From: Ptychodera flava
Lineage: Eukaryota > Hemichordata > Enteropneusta > Ptychoderidae
Direction of reading: 5' to 3'
NCBI RefSeq assembly: GCF_041260155.1
Contig: NC_091928.1
Span: 29,630,388-29,694,387, forward strand
Length of the DNA stretch: 64,000 bases
The notes beneath the pieces were generated by a model. The model searched no databases. It had not been told where the DNA came from and saw only the letters and a list, made by a program, of their open reading frames with translations. Each line of letters starts with the position of its first letter. Position 1 is the first letter of the stretch. Positions 37,269-51,700 of this stretch are shown piece after piece. A program made the position numbers and the translations under genes.

Positions 37269-40200
37269 GTATATTATGAAATGTTACTGTTATAATTTTT
37301 CAGCATATTTTGCCTTTATTCAGCAAAGGAATATACTTGTGATATCACCAGGAGTAAAAGACGTGTGGTAACACTGTCATTACATCATGAGTATTTTCCA
37401 AATTGAACAAAGAAAGAGACCACGTCTGATTACACGAGCCTTCACAGAAAAAATGCAATTGTTGGGGTCTCTGCAAACTCTGCACCTGAGACTGCACAAC
37501 TGAAAGCAAGGTGTTTGAATATCCATTCTCAGTTGTTGGAACCATCACAGTATTTAAGTTTATTGTCAACATATTGAGGTAGAGATAGGGCTCCTGAAGT
37601 GAATAATAATACTCCTCATTAATATGCAACTCCTTTGGCTTGATCAAACTTGCCGAAATCGAGAAAAAAATCTGGGGCCATCGAGTAAATTTTTGTACTA
37701 GAGATCAAAATTACCCAATAATTACTGATTTTTGAAATTCAAATGATTATCTTGCTTGGGTTATTTCTTTTTTGGCAAATAAAATTCCCGATTTTCACAA
37801 AACGTAAAATGTTTATTTACTCCATAAAGCTTCACACTGAGACCCCACAAATGGCAGGCCGAAAGAATATTGTAAATGTCGGAGAGTCGGGAAATCTTTC
37901 CCTAATGTGCATTCTACCTTAACTTAATTTGTGGGTTAATTGAGAATGCTGCTTTTCAGCTTGTGGCTGGTATTTCTATCTTTGAGTTCGCTGTTGTTTT
38001 GAACCAACACTGTGCCTTTAGTCATGGTTGGAGTTAGAGCTTGCAGAGATCCTTACTTAATTTATAGCACATTGAGGCAAGAATTTGTTATTTTTTGCCA
38101 AACAAGTGTAATATCTGTCCTCAATTCCGAGTCTAAACTTTAAAAAGTATACATTATGGAATAATGCCAATATGCAGCGGGCAAGTTCTCTTTCATTTTC
38201 AATCGTTGGTTGCTTGAGTGAGTGAGATGAGCATTAAACATGTTATTTACATACATAAGCTTGGTAAATGTCAGACAAATGGCTTGGCCTAACATTATAA
38301 TGATCTCTAGCAAAGTTCTACACATTATTTCAAAGATAGGAATTAAAGCAAAGAAATATACCCAAGACAAAATAATATAGTTACACTAAAATGAAGTAAA
38401 ATCTCCAGACTATTTATACTGAATGGAAGCTGACAAAATGTAATAACATACAATAAGTGGATGATGGCGACAGATGGCGACCCTACACAGTATGTCTGTT
38501 TGGGTAAAATGTAAAACAACTATTTCACAATCTTGTCAGTGTTTACCCTCATCCAAGGTGGCCAAGAACAATGGCATGATAGCTATTAAATTTATCCTCT
38601 TCAAATCTCCGATCATTGTAATTCAGGGTCCATGTCCACCGGTACTTCTGTAGCTAACATTTCTGTTTTACTTTTCTACATTTCTGTAACATAATAGACT
38701 CTGTCGAAATACAAATAGAACTGGATCGCACTGTTTATCCACATCATTGTACAGAAGTAGACGAACATGTGAATGCATCATCCGCACAACCACGAATGAG
38801 ACAGAATGGGGATGAAACTAACAACAGGGAGGCTACATCGCAATTCTTTCATGAGGCAATGAAGCGTAGAGTACAAGAAGTAAGAAGTAATGGTGATGGA
38901 GATTGCTCTCAAGAAATGAAGAAGATCTGCAAGGATAAACTTGGTGATGTGAATCTGTCCAGTTTTACATCAAAGTCTTTGGCAATCTTGTTGAAGCTTT
39001 TAACTCTTTACAATCTCTACAGGTTAAAGCAGACTTGTAGATCAGGAGGTCTAGCAAAAGCGTTTGAACCACTATTGATAACGGAGGAGATGAGAAGGCT
39101 GCTGCTGAAGTTGGAATAACTTTGCGACTAAGAGCGACATATGACCAAGAAAGGTTCAAAGAAGTTGAGCTTTTCTTCATCAATCGTAAGTTTTTATAAA
39201 GTCTGTTCAACAATAATAGAATGATAACACTGCCAGGGGATTTTGTTTTGATGTTAAATGAACGTAGACACCCAAATTTTGAAATGTGATTTCAATGTTG
39301 ATATGAGCTGATCGCATTAATGATCAGCTGGATAATGGGCACTGATTAAAGCAAACGAGTCTATAGAATGAATTCCAAGATGAATTAATCATATATCGGA
39401 ACCAGTTTCTTCCTTCTACTAAAGCATTTTGATACATTAAAAATAATCGAAGCATTTGATTCAAGAAATCAAACACCTAAGAAAGTTTAAACTAACAGAT
39501 ATAAATATTTTGCCTCACAATCTATACTTATGTTGAAGAAGTGGGTAACTTATTTGCTGTGTATTTGATGCATAAATAACATAATTGATTGGGAAAAAAC
39601 TCCCTTAGTTTCAATGTTGTTGTAAAACCAGTGGATACAAGTCTTACATTGTCCAATTAAACCCTTGCAATGCGTTTTTTTCCGAAGGAGATGGTGGCGG
39701 AATTCAGCCCATGATTATCAATGACGATGCCCTGACAGAATCAGAAGAAACTGAGGAAGCCCAGAATAGTTCAGACGTGAGTAAAATATTGTTGCAATAT
39801 GTGACTGGTAGAATGGAAGAATGTTATGCTGGCTGCTGGGTGTTGCATTTAAGGGCACAGTAAATTTCGTTGAAAGTTGGAAATTTACTAGTGCTTTTGT
39901 AGACATTATGGCATAAGCGCATTGACCAATTGATGTCCACATTTGTAGGCCAAATATGTGTAAACAACAAGGGTGGATGTTTCATCTACATTTGTCAGTT
40001 TACAAGGCAATGATCAAAAGTGAGTGATTATAGCTCTTTCAATTGAGATATTCTGTAAGATTGTATTTATATGCATTTACTTGTAAGTGATGACAACACA
40101 TTCATTATAAATCTCACTTTCTAATGTCTATAAATATGACTTTTATTGATCAATTTTCAGGTTACGCTTGGTCCCATGTTACAATAACATGCGTCAGATA

Positions 40201-42690
40201 TATGGTGTGCTTTGTTATTTTATAAAATTGTGAATAAAATCTTTGTTCCTGAAGTTGGAATTTGAACAAATGCAATTTACTTCTGCGGAAAAGGGGACCA
40301 TATTGTAGTACCTCTGAAATGCACACATATTGTACAGTACTGTCAGTATATAAGCATATATGTATACCAAACCTGCGAGTTTCTTTAGTCAATGTGACAT
40401 CAGTAAGGAGGCAAAATTGAAGGGTTTCAGCTTATAAATGTACTAATGCTGCTGTATTATGTTTTAAAGGATGGAAAGTTAGTTATGTTCAAGAACATCC
40501 CAGTGATATCTGTATGGATGATCATCATGAAAAGGTAATACTCTTTTGACATATTGGATTCAATAAAAATCAACTTCACTGAAGTTATTCAGTCACTTGT
40601 GAAATGCAAAAGCCTTTCAAACGATTCTTATCCTACATATACCCCATTGCCTACATAATTGGGCCATGTACATATTCAGCTAATAATAAATTAACTTCAT
40701 CGTCTTAATATGCAAACTACAGTACTCATGACTTCGTCAAGGAGATAAAAATCCTCAATTTTAGAAAAATTATGACTTTTTACATGGCAATAGAAATGAC
40801 AAATATGGCAGTGAGGAAAATCTGACACACTCATATGAATTGTTATATACCCACGTTTACATGACATATTTTCATTTTTCTTGCAGATAAGGAATCGTCA
40901 AAGCTTTTATTGCTTGGACTGGATCCTAACTATGAACTCAAGCCATCCACTGAGACTGTGATACGTTCACTGTTCCAGGCCAAGCAGTGTACCAGACAGA
41001 AAGGGAAACATCATGACATGATACAATTAGTGGTGAAAGTGACAGATAGTGTTCAAGATATCCTATCCTCCAAACAGGAAGTTCTAGCATTACTGGGTGT
41101 TACAGTTATCTCCTAATTGATACAGGAACAGAGGATCTAACATCTCTGGGTAACAATTAATGTTATTTTGTTTTAGTCTCAGCAAATAAATTAGTATTTT
41201 ATTAGATATATATCAAATGTCTTGCACTCTGATTTAATGTAAGCTTGTTGATGACCTGGCAAGTTGAAAACTATCACTCCTTCAGACTCAATGTCAGCAA
41301 TTTTGATTAAGACGGTTGGTTCCTTGGAACTTTCTGGAATCTTGTTGCTACATTTGACTTAAGGTAGTATGCGCCTCGAAAGTACAAGACTTGAACTTTT
41401 GCTCAAACTTTCTTCAATGAATATTTCAACCACACTCTTTCAAAATCAAGAATTAAAATACGGATCAACGCACAAATTTTCGTACTAGATAAACAAATTA
41501 CCAAAGATTTAAACATGTTTGAAATTCAAAATGGCTGCTATCCCTGTGTTGACTCTGCGGAGAAAATGAAATTTTCGATTTTCGAAAAAGTAAGATTGTG
41601 AAAATTTTCTTACATCAAGAGCTTTAAACTAAGCCCCTGCCCCTAGGTCAAAAAGTAATTGTGAAACTTTGAGAGTCTGAATATCTTTTTCTTAGGCACA
41701 TTCTACCTGAAGTTCAATTTTCTTGCATTAGTATGGATTGTTTGGCCATTTTGTCTGACCAGTCCTTGTGATGTCTCCATTCAAATTTTATATACCTTCT
41801 GTCATAAATGTCTGGCAGTCATTAATTTTTACGTTTATATCATGAAACTGATAAAACAATCAATTCAGTTAGATTTGATAAGTAGGAGCCATGCAGCAAT
41901 ATTGCTCATTACTTTATTCACCAAGTCGTAACAATGAGCTATAGTGGCTACCAGGTTACTGAAAAATAATGTCCATACTTGTAAGTACGGTATATAGTAG
42001 GAGTTACTGCTATCCAATTTCAAAACAATGTTAAATGGGGCTGTTTACATGGATATTATTCTTTAAAGTGTAGAAATATTGCTAACAAAAAATGCCGCCA
42101 TTATTGGAGTGAATATACATTTAAAATGGTAGCAATATAAGGATTGATACATATTCAAAACTAACAAGAAAGCTACCATGTTAAGTAAAGTTGCCGGAAG
42201 TCCGAACAAACTTGTACCAGCTCTGATAATTTTCTTTGATTTTCTCACCAAACCAACAATTTTAATTCTTTCAACGTGTCAAAGAGGCATGTATTATAAG
42301 TGAAAGTTTTTACTTACTCAGCCAGAAATCTACCTATTCTAATTTTACTTCTTTAAGGAGCATGTGAAGCATGGTCGCACAAGAAGAATATGTGGTCAAT
42401 GTGATATAATGGAAGAAGTAAACATTGACTAACACAATGTAATACTAGTAGATTATAGTCCTGTTGAGTGCTCCAGGACCTCTGACTCTGCGTGTGAGCA
42501 AGAAGTCACAATACGACTTACAGTCTTGCCAGTTTCTTTGGCCTGGGGGGGTGGGGGGGTGGGGGGGTTTATGGTGGATAAATTTTTGCCGTCGCCATAA
42601 AAGTGGCTGACACCATCCTATTCCAACTTTCAAACACAGGGTGACACCCCCACCCCCCCCCCCCCCCCCGTGCGACAATAGTAAAACGGG

Positions 42691-42751
<61 letters not shown>

Positions 42752-45700
42752 TTTTTTCTGTGTTTTAATGAAATTGTTGGCATGTGAATTGTAAGATAGA
42801 ATTTCAAGGTGTCAATTTTAAAGTTCGAATACAGTATTTTTAATGAGCTGTGAATATATTTCACTCTTTCTATGCATTACCAGATGCCCTGAACTGTAGT
42901 ACATAAATGGATGACAATCATTAATATCAAAGAAAGAAAAGCAGTTAATCAAAAACTTGATGGGTGTTTAGACTCGCCAGCCATCCAATAAATCTTCTGA
43001 GAAGCCAAAGAGAGCTTTTTGTATAAGTTGTAGCCAAATATGATGTGCGCAGTGTCTGTGAGGACCTTTTCTATTTTGAAACCATAAAAGCACAGCCAAT
43101 AATGACAAAAATGCCTTTTTTTAACTACTATTTTACTCATGAAAAAAACCACCTTTTTACAGAAACCAAAGGAAAATAGTTGCATCAGTGAGAAAGAAAA
43201 ATACCTTGTCATATTTCACTTTCTAAAATATGCCACTGTATCAAATATATTGTGAAATGTTAGTGCATGATGCTTTCACATACTGAATTCTCATAGAGAA
43301 AACCAAAAAGTATCAAATTTGTCATGCTTTTCATATGAACTTCAGATTTCATAATGATCAGTACACTTTGCAAACAGCTAGACTTTCAATTTGCAAACAT
43401 CAAGATATGACTGATATATTCTCAGATATATTATAGTACCGCACAATATTAAACATACAGATATCTGTGATATATATGTGTGATATACAGAGTCACGCGC
43501 CCTTCAGGTGTGATTAAAAATGTGTCTGATGTAATAAAGTTAAGCTCCAAAAGGGTGCACCAAAAAATGCAACTGAATGATGAATTTGAGGCTGGCACGA
43601 TGCATTTTAGGCAAGTATGGTCCTGTGTTGAAATTCAAAAACAAACTGACTCCCCCCCCCCCCCCATTGCATATTTCAAAAGCATGGTGACTTCCCTATT
43701 ACTAAAGTCAAAAACAGGGTAACCTATCATGATTCTACCACCAGAAGAAGAAACCATACCGAAGAAACTGACCAGACTAGTCCCTAATTCTTGGTGTTAT
43801 AACTTTGTCTCTCTTTTCCTTTTTATTAATGCAGCTGATATGGAGGAACACCTCACAAGGGATGGAACTAAACTTCTCTCACTACCAGTATCACATGAAA
43901 ATGTCACTTTACTTGCTAGAAGTTTAATACCTTTTCAAATGAGCAAATCGTTGAAAAGCTTTCAGTTCCACAGCATCAATTAGATGAAGTTAGTCAAGAA
44001 AAGGCCACTTTGAAAGCACAAAATATAGAGTTGACAAAGAATTTAGAGAGCACTGAGAAATCGTTAATATATCAATTACGTTCCATAACAGAGAAATTTA
44101 CAGTTGAACTGAAAGAGAAGAAAACGCCATAACTGACCTCCATAGAAAACTCTCCAAATTAGGTAAGAAACACTCTTCTGAACTGGAAAAGATGGAACAG
44201 ATCATAACTGACCTCCGCACAAAACTCTCAAAATTAGAACAGAAACAATCTTCTGACTGGAGAGGAGATGACTGACATCATAAAATTATCGGAATTAGAA
44301 GAGAAACAGCCCGAGTCAAAAATACAAGGAGTGGAAGACAACAAATTTGAACAGCAGTATTCAAAACGCACAGAAAGAGTAAACGGTGAGCATCTTTAAT
44401 GCTATGGAAGAAAGACAACTAAGATGCATTAATTCTGATATTTTAATAAACAGTGTCCTTTGCATGACAACTTTAGATGACCATACTACAATATTTCCAT
44501 TGTTCATCTTTAGAGAAAGTTTCAGTGCAAGGGTTCCAACAAGATAGTGGAAACAGTGGTGAAATGAAAACTAAGCCAACAGAACAAGAATTGATCAGTG
44601 GAGAAATAAGTGAGACGGCAGCATCCACTGCAACACGACCTGACAGGCCTGGCAAGGAGAGAAGGAAGGTGAAGAGAGCAACTTCTGAAACAACAGCATA
44701 TGATAGAGGTATCGGTACAACTTAAAAACCTCAGATGCCGACTTAAGATTTTTATAGTTTTCTTAATGTAAATTTCTTTTGGTTTTATAAACAATCGTTT
44801 ATTACCATTAGAACCAAGTCTGCATATCTCCAATCAAAATTTCAAAGCAACAAGTCATCGTTGATGACACAGTCCCCACTTATTAATGGGTATTTTGATT
44901 ACAGGTCCTCAGAGAGGATAGAGTCCTCTTCATTAGGTCTGTGATAAAAATACTTTTGAATGAATTCGCTTGATACATGTCTGAGTTATGGTTCAGGACA
45001 TGAAAAAATCGTAACAAAATGGCCGCACAGTGGCCATATTGGATCGCATCACAAAACCAATTGATGTGCATAGCTATGACATTGGTCGATGTCCTTGTAC
45101 CAACTTAGAATAAAATCGGTTGAAACATGCGGATATGCCTGAGAAATGGCTCTGTACATGAAAAAATCGTAATAAAATGGCCGCCTGGCGGCCATATTGG
45201 ATCGTAGCACAAAACAGATTGACGTTCATATGTATGACATAGGTCAATGTCCGTGTACCAACTGTGAATAAAATCCGTTGAGATATGCCCGAGTTATGGC
45301 TCTGTACATGAAAAAATCGTAACAAAATGGCCGCAAAGCGGCCATTTTGGATCATATCACAAAACAAATTGATGTGCGCATCAAAAAATCTAATGATGGC
45401 ATCAATTGGTGTGCTATGACATTTGTCAATGTCCTTGTACCAACTTTGAATAAAATCGGTTGAAACATGCCTGAGTAATGGCTCTGTACATGAAAAAATC
45501 GTAATAAAATGGCCGCCTGGCGGCCATATTGGATCGTATCACAAAACGAATTGACGTGCATATCTATGACATTGGTCAATGTCCTTGTACCAACTTTGAA
45601 TAAAATCGGTTGGAACATGCCTGAGTTATGGCTCTGTACATGAAAAAATCGTAATAAAATGGCCGCCTGGCAGCCATATTGGATCGTATCACAAAACAAA

Positions 45701-48700
45701 TCGACGTGCATCTGTATGACATATGAAGTAATCCTTGTACCAAGTTTGAATGAAATCGTTCCAGGCATCTCTGAGATATCTGCGTGAACGGACGGACGCA
45801 CGGACGGACGCACACACGGACGGACATGACCAAACCTATAAGTCCCCCCGGACGGTGTCCGTGGGGACTAATAAACACAATGCTTCTTCAGTCCGGATAT
45901 CAGCAACTGCCTATGATGTAGTTCATTGACAATGACAGGAAATGACTCATAGTCATTGCTGTCCTCCATAATGTTGGCTGTTTCTTGTACTGGCTCTCCC
46001 TCTCATAGAAGGCAAAAGCTTCATGGTTGTGAGGGCATCATGATCACTGTATGAACAGCTATCTAGGGATCAGGAGTGCAATGTAGACATATACCAAATG
46101 TGAGGCCTTTTACTAAATTTTTTGGTACATGCCAGCTCAATTTAAAGAAAGGTAAAGAATTCAATTTCAGTATTTGCCAATATCTAGGCTTTCAGAAAAT
46201 ATATACTTAGCTGGCGATAAGAGCTAAATTTTCAGCTGAGAGTTCATTACTTGGAAGGGACAGACAAAGAGCCAAGAACATTAGGCTGAGATAGCTTACT
46301 TGGACGGCTGAGGGCTTGCAGCTCTTTGCGCTAGAGATAGGGGTGCAACCCCTCTTATGGCTGATGAGCCCAAGTTTCATGAGTATTACACGCTAAGTGC
46401 TGAATAGACCAAATGGGAATTTGTTTCTGTCGTGACAGGCCTAAACAGCAGCCTAGAGGTGCTTAGTGTTTCTCCGTTGACTGGAGCAAGTCAAATTACA
46501 ATGGTGGGCTTGTTGACTCTGAAGGCATTTGCTGTACATTGGGCAGTTAAGGTTGAGCTAGGTCTTGTGGCTGTGGATTGCTGTGAGCTTTTCATGGAAG
46601 ACCATGCATGAAATGGTTGTAGGCTGGCAAAGCAATCAGGTGCCTGAGCTTCATTAGAGCACACAAGCCCCACCTCATTTGAGGAGGTTCTCCATGGTCT
46701 TCTCAAAGTCTGAGCTGTTCATCGGCTGGTACAGGTCCTTCACAAAGGTGATGGTTGCCCTCTTGAAGAACTAAATGTTCAGCCGTATGCATGGCTCCAT
46801 CCATTGTCTCTGCTTCATATCAAGGGTGTGATGGATCTTTTACAACCATAGTCCCTGGGAGAGATATAGCTGGAGGGAGTGGTAGTGAAGGACGTAGCGC
46901 TTCTTGTCGTGAAGGTTTGGTACCAGTTTTTCTACCTTAAGGGACGCCATTTTTCAAAAGAACATTCGCTGGTATGCCAACAGCTACTCTTCTTTTCACT
47001 TGTGGAAAATATTGTGAGAAATGGCTAGAAATGAACACTTTCTTGCTTTAATGTGAGAATGCAGCGAGAATTTCATTTTTCGGTCACTCATGGATGAGAA
47101 TTTATTTTCTCACCATGAGTCTGCGAAAAACAAAATTCTTGCAGTCAAACGGCAAGAATTTGCTTTTTATGCTGTCGCTATGTGAAAAAATCAAGCAATA
47201 ACAAAACTCCAAGAGTTGAAAAAGGAAATGTAAGTTATGGGAGTAGTTTGTAGTTCACCTGACATTGCCAACAATTCAACACCATTGTGCCCTGCATGAA
47301 AACTTTTTGAGCACTCTGTTGTATGGAGGAACACTGCACCATTTCAAAAGAATAGTGATGTCAAACAAACAAAGCATTTTATCAAGTGGTGACATAACAT
47401 GCTCTGACAAAAGAATATCTAACATATAAGATTAAAATCTACGAGCCTCATGCCTTCCAATGACCGCAAGTATCACAAAAAATTTACGGTCATAAAAATC
47501 TGCGCAAAAGGCCAGAGGTTAAAAGTTCTGAATTCAGGGGTCAGAGGCCGCAGGTCAAGGGGCCACAGATAGGAACTTGTTGTAAAAAGAGACATAAGAA
47601 TTATAACCTTACATTTCTTCTCTATGAATAAGAAGGTTGGTTAGCTCAGTCAGTAGATATGATACTTTTGATATCAAGTTTGTGGGTTTGAGTACAACCC
47701 CCAGGCCGGATGATTCAAGTGGTGACATAGCAAGCCTATTCATGGTTTGACCATTATATTACACTTCCATCAGTATGTTTACGACCTGACAAGCTTGTAA
47801 ACACAATGACAGATTTTCTGAGCTGTGAACCAGCTAGCACAGAGCCAGTAACTATAAAGACAGACATGCTTCGCTGTCTGTTTTGTAATCTGAAATCCGA
47901 CTGGGATTATAAACATAGGGCCAAAGTCCCTGAAGCTACTATAGACATGGATACAAAATTAAGTATTTCGTGACTGTATGAAATTATCTCACTAGGGTCA
48001 TCCTAGGGACTTGTAAACCAAATATTAAAGCTGTCTGACCAGCGGTTTTGAAAAAACAAGCAGTCGACAGAGCTCTGCTGTGTTATGTAGAGAATAACTT
48101 TTTGTGACACATGTATTGATAAAGAAGGTGGATATCTTTGATAGCTCATTTCAGGATGGCCTGACCGAAATGGAAAAAAAAATTCCGTAAAAATACAGAT
48201 TTGCATATTTCATCACAATTTTAACAAATCTAAGTTGGGTTATCCCTAGGGACCTGTATACCAAATAACAAAGCTGTCTGACCAGTGGTTATGAAGAAGA
48301 AGATTTTTTATCACAAACACCTTTTTTGGCATTAATTTGCATATTTTCAACAATATCAAAAAATAAATAAAATCAGTTTCTCAAAATCACATATTTTATC
48401 CACACAACAAATATCAAATCAGTAAGTACAGCAGTTCTCAAGATATTTGAGTGGACGGACGCCTCACAAACGGACATACATACATACATACATACATACA
48501 TACATACATACATACATACATACAGACTGACAGTGGACACTGGACGGATACCCGTCCCAATAGCTTCTATAGACTATATTAGTCCATAGTAGCTAATAAA
48601 CGAGAGTTACAAAATACATTCTAATTAAAGTAAACAAGACTTGCTTAAATCAAGATTTACGTCATGAAAAAAACAGCATATCTGTCAAATTACCATTGTA

Positions 48701-51700
48701 AGTAAGTTCTGTTGAATAAGTTGAGACTATGTACTCAGAGAAAGCTCACTGAAGAGACAAATGTTTGAAACTTAAGAAGTTCAAGGTCATCAAAAGCATT
48801 ACAAGAAATCATGTAACACTTTCATTGCACTGTTTACACAGATTGCATAATTGCTATAAATAGCACATGAGGAATCTTACAGCCCAGCTTTACCATAAAA
48901 ACCCTATCACTTTGACCACTCTTTTAATTGACCACTCTATTTTTTTCCTCAAAAAGTAATTTTATTTTATCCTTACCAAGTCAACCATAAATAGAAATTA
49001 GAACTTTCCCTGTCTCTATTTATTTGACCATCCTATTATGACAAACTATTATGAGCAATTTCTTTTAGATAACATACAGGGCACAATAAATGACGGTTCA
49101 GAATATGTCAAAGTTGGGATTCAGGAAAGTTACCTATACATGTTTTAATCCTCCAAGATGGAAAGCATTTCACTATGAACTGTCAAAAAAGTTGAACTTT
49201 CTGATAATTCTACACTGACATTATTTTGGCTTTGATGATTTCCTATTTAATTCAATTATTTAAAATCATATTAATTATTTTTTTCTGGGTGAATTGATAG
49301 GGTTTATACAGTACAAGAATTACATACAATGTAAGTCAAATTTTGACCAAAAATGACAAAAAAATTTCCTTAAAAATACACATTTGCACATTTCATCACA
49401 ATTTGAACAAACCTAAGTTGGGTTATTCCTTGGGACCTGTATACCAAATAACAAAGCTGTCTGACCAGCGGTTATGAAGAAGAAGATTTTTTACCAAAAA
49501 CGCCATTTTTGGCATTAATTTGCCTATTTTCAACAATATCAAAAAATTAAAAAAAATAGTTTCTCAAAATCATATTTTTCATCTACACAACAAATACCAA
49601 ATCAGTAAGTACTGCGGTTCTCAAGATATTTGAGTGGACGGACGCCTCACAAACGGACATACATACATACATACATACATACATACAGACTGACGCCGGA
49701 CGGATACCCATCCCAATAGCTTCTATAGACTATAGTAGCTAAAAAAATAAGGAAATTTCTGAAAGTCAGGTGGGAGCTAGGTTTAAAATTAGAAAATAAT
49801 GCTGTGAGGATTGGTAGCCCTTCTACAACTGTTGCCATGACAATTTTTTTGCAAATAAACCAAATGATCATTATTGCATATGAATGACTAACCGCAAAGT
49901 GTGATAACAGCATAGACAAAATAGTAATTTTCACAGTTTCAAAGTGAGAGATATCTATTTGATTTCAGGTATTTTGTAAATCTTAAATGAATGATCAAAA
50001 ATGCATGACTATGTCATTTTTATCATGTGTTTCATTGAAAAACCTATGCCTGACATCATTTCAAATGCATATGAATGAATCTTCACCTGAGTAATAGGGA
50101 AGGAGTACAGAAATGAATTTTTTCACCAAAATCTAGAGTTTTGCCATGGCAATATGATTTTTACTAACGCTACTCGTTCGTAGAATGCTATCTACTATCA
50201 AATGATATAATATAAGTAAAATAGTGACAACATCACTGTTCGCTCCCATATAGTTATCAAAACAAGTCAACAATTGTATGAAACATGGACATACATATAC
50301 AGACAGACTGACATACACAGACTGGCACAGAGTGATGACATTGACCCCAAGTGTGCCTTGGGCCATGGAGAGAGATAAAGATATAACAAAACAGCTGAAT
50401 GTAATGATAAAATAGTTAAGTATAGGCCTATACAGGCACTGAGAGTGAATATGTTACAGCAATTTGATTAGTTTCTTTTCCTTTTCTACTTCTGTGATAA
50501 TTTTTAAGACAATCAATCTGCAAGGCAGTTTATGTATTGACAAATATGTTATCTTTTACAAGCACACAGTAAACTGTTCTTGATTTTTCATTTACAATAT
50601 ATGACATAGACTGAAATACATAACATGCAACCAATGTTTACATTTTGCCCAAACACAAGATACATGGAGAGATTTCAAAATACAATCATTAACTCAGAAA
50701 CCCTACAGGGAAAAATAAACATTGTTTTCTTCCAGTACACCTGGTGCATCCACATCTGGAACAACTTACAAACTTAACCAATTACACAAGGATGATGACA
50801 CAAGAGATAAAGTTAAGAATTTTAACTGTGGTGAACTTGACTATTCCTTTCAAATCCTTCCCTAACTTGACATCTTAAACTAAAATACACTGCATGGTTA
50901 ATTGTGCACAAAAATACATCGGGGTGGACCATTTGATAAGGGATGGTGTCTGGAAGATCGATGAGGTACATTATCTTTTTTATCCGATCCATTGTACATT
51001 CTTTTTTCCCCACTCTCCCACCTTTTCTTTTTGTCAAACCTTCTCTGGCTGAATTTTTTATTGGCATTTGTTCGGAATTTTTTCAAAATCTGCCAGGATT
51101 TTTTTAACGCATTTCAACACCAAATACAGTTTACCATATCAAATGCTTACTAAATCACAACATTATATACTCTTAGTTCAAGTAGGTATAAAATTACCAA
51201 AAAAAATCTTAAAAATACAAAATGAAAGATATCCCAGTAAAACTGAAAGTTTCGCAAAGTTGCCCCAAAAATTCAAAATTCCGGATTTCAACTTAATTTC
51301 AATATATCTTATTAACAAAAACCCTAAGGACCGGTTTACTAAATATCAAAGCAATCAGACTGGTAAATTTTGAGAAACAAATTTTTTGACCAAAAATGAG
51401 AAAAATTGCCCCCCAAAATACAAAATTGCAGATTTCATCCTAATTTTAAATATATCTAATTAACATAAACTCTAGGAACCTGTACACTAGATATCATAGC
51501 TACCAGATCAGAAGTTTTAGGAGAAAAAATTTTTGACCAAAAAAGGCAAAATTGCCTCCAAAATAAAAAAAATTGCCAGTTTCAGCATACCTTCAATACA
51601 TTATATTGAGATTATTCTTAGAGACCTGTATGCCAAATGCATGTATCAAAGCTATCAAATCAGTAGTTTTTGGATTAAAAATTTTTTATCAAAATTGGGA

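Noticed and set aside
41114-41192. TAA at 41114 and AATAAA near 41187 as the definite end of the 35.6-kb gene
   Set aside because: A phase-matching donor at 41097 allows splicing to 43835, so the end is left open rather than asserted.
42445-42864. 139-codon minus-strand frame with an isoleucine/tyrosine run
   Set aside because: The run is the (TA)n tract and the rest is G/C tract; simple sequence, not a protein.
45074-45878. Long minus-strand open frames with a repeated RFFHVQSH motif
   Set aside because: They run through the tandem units; a unit of 150 bp keeps any frame open, and spacing, not codon use, explains them.
46355-46380. GGCTGATGAGCC as a ribozyme core
   Set aside because: A simple palindrome without the rest of any ribozyme consensus.
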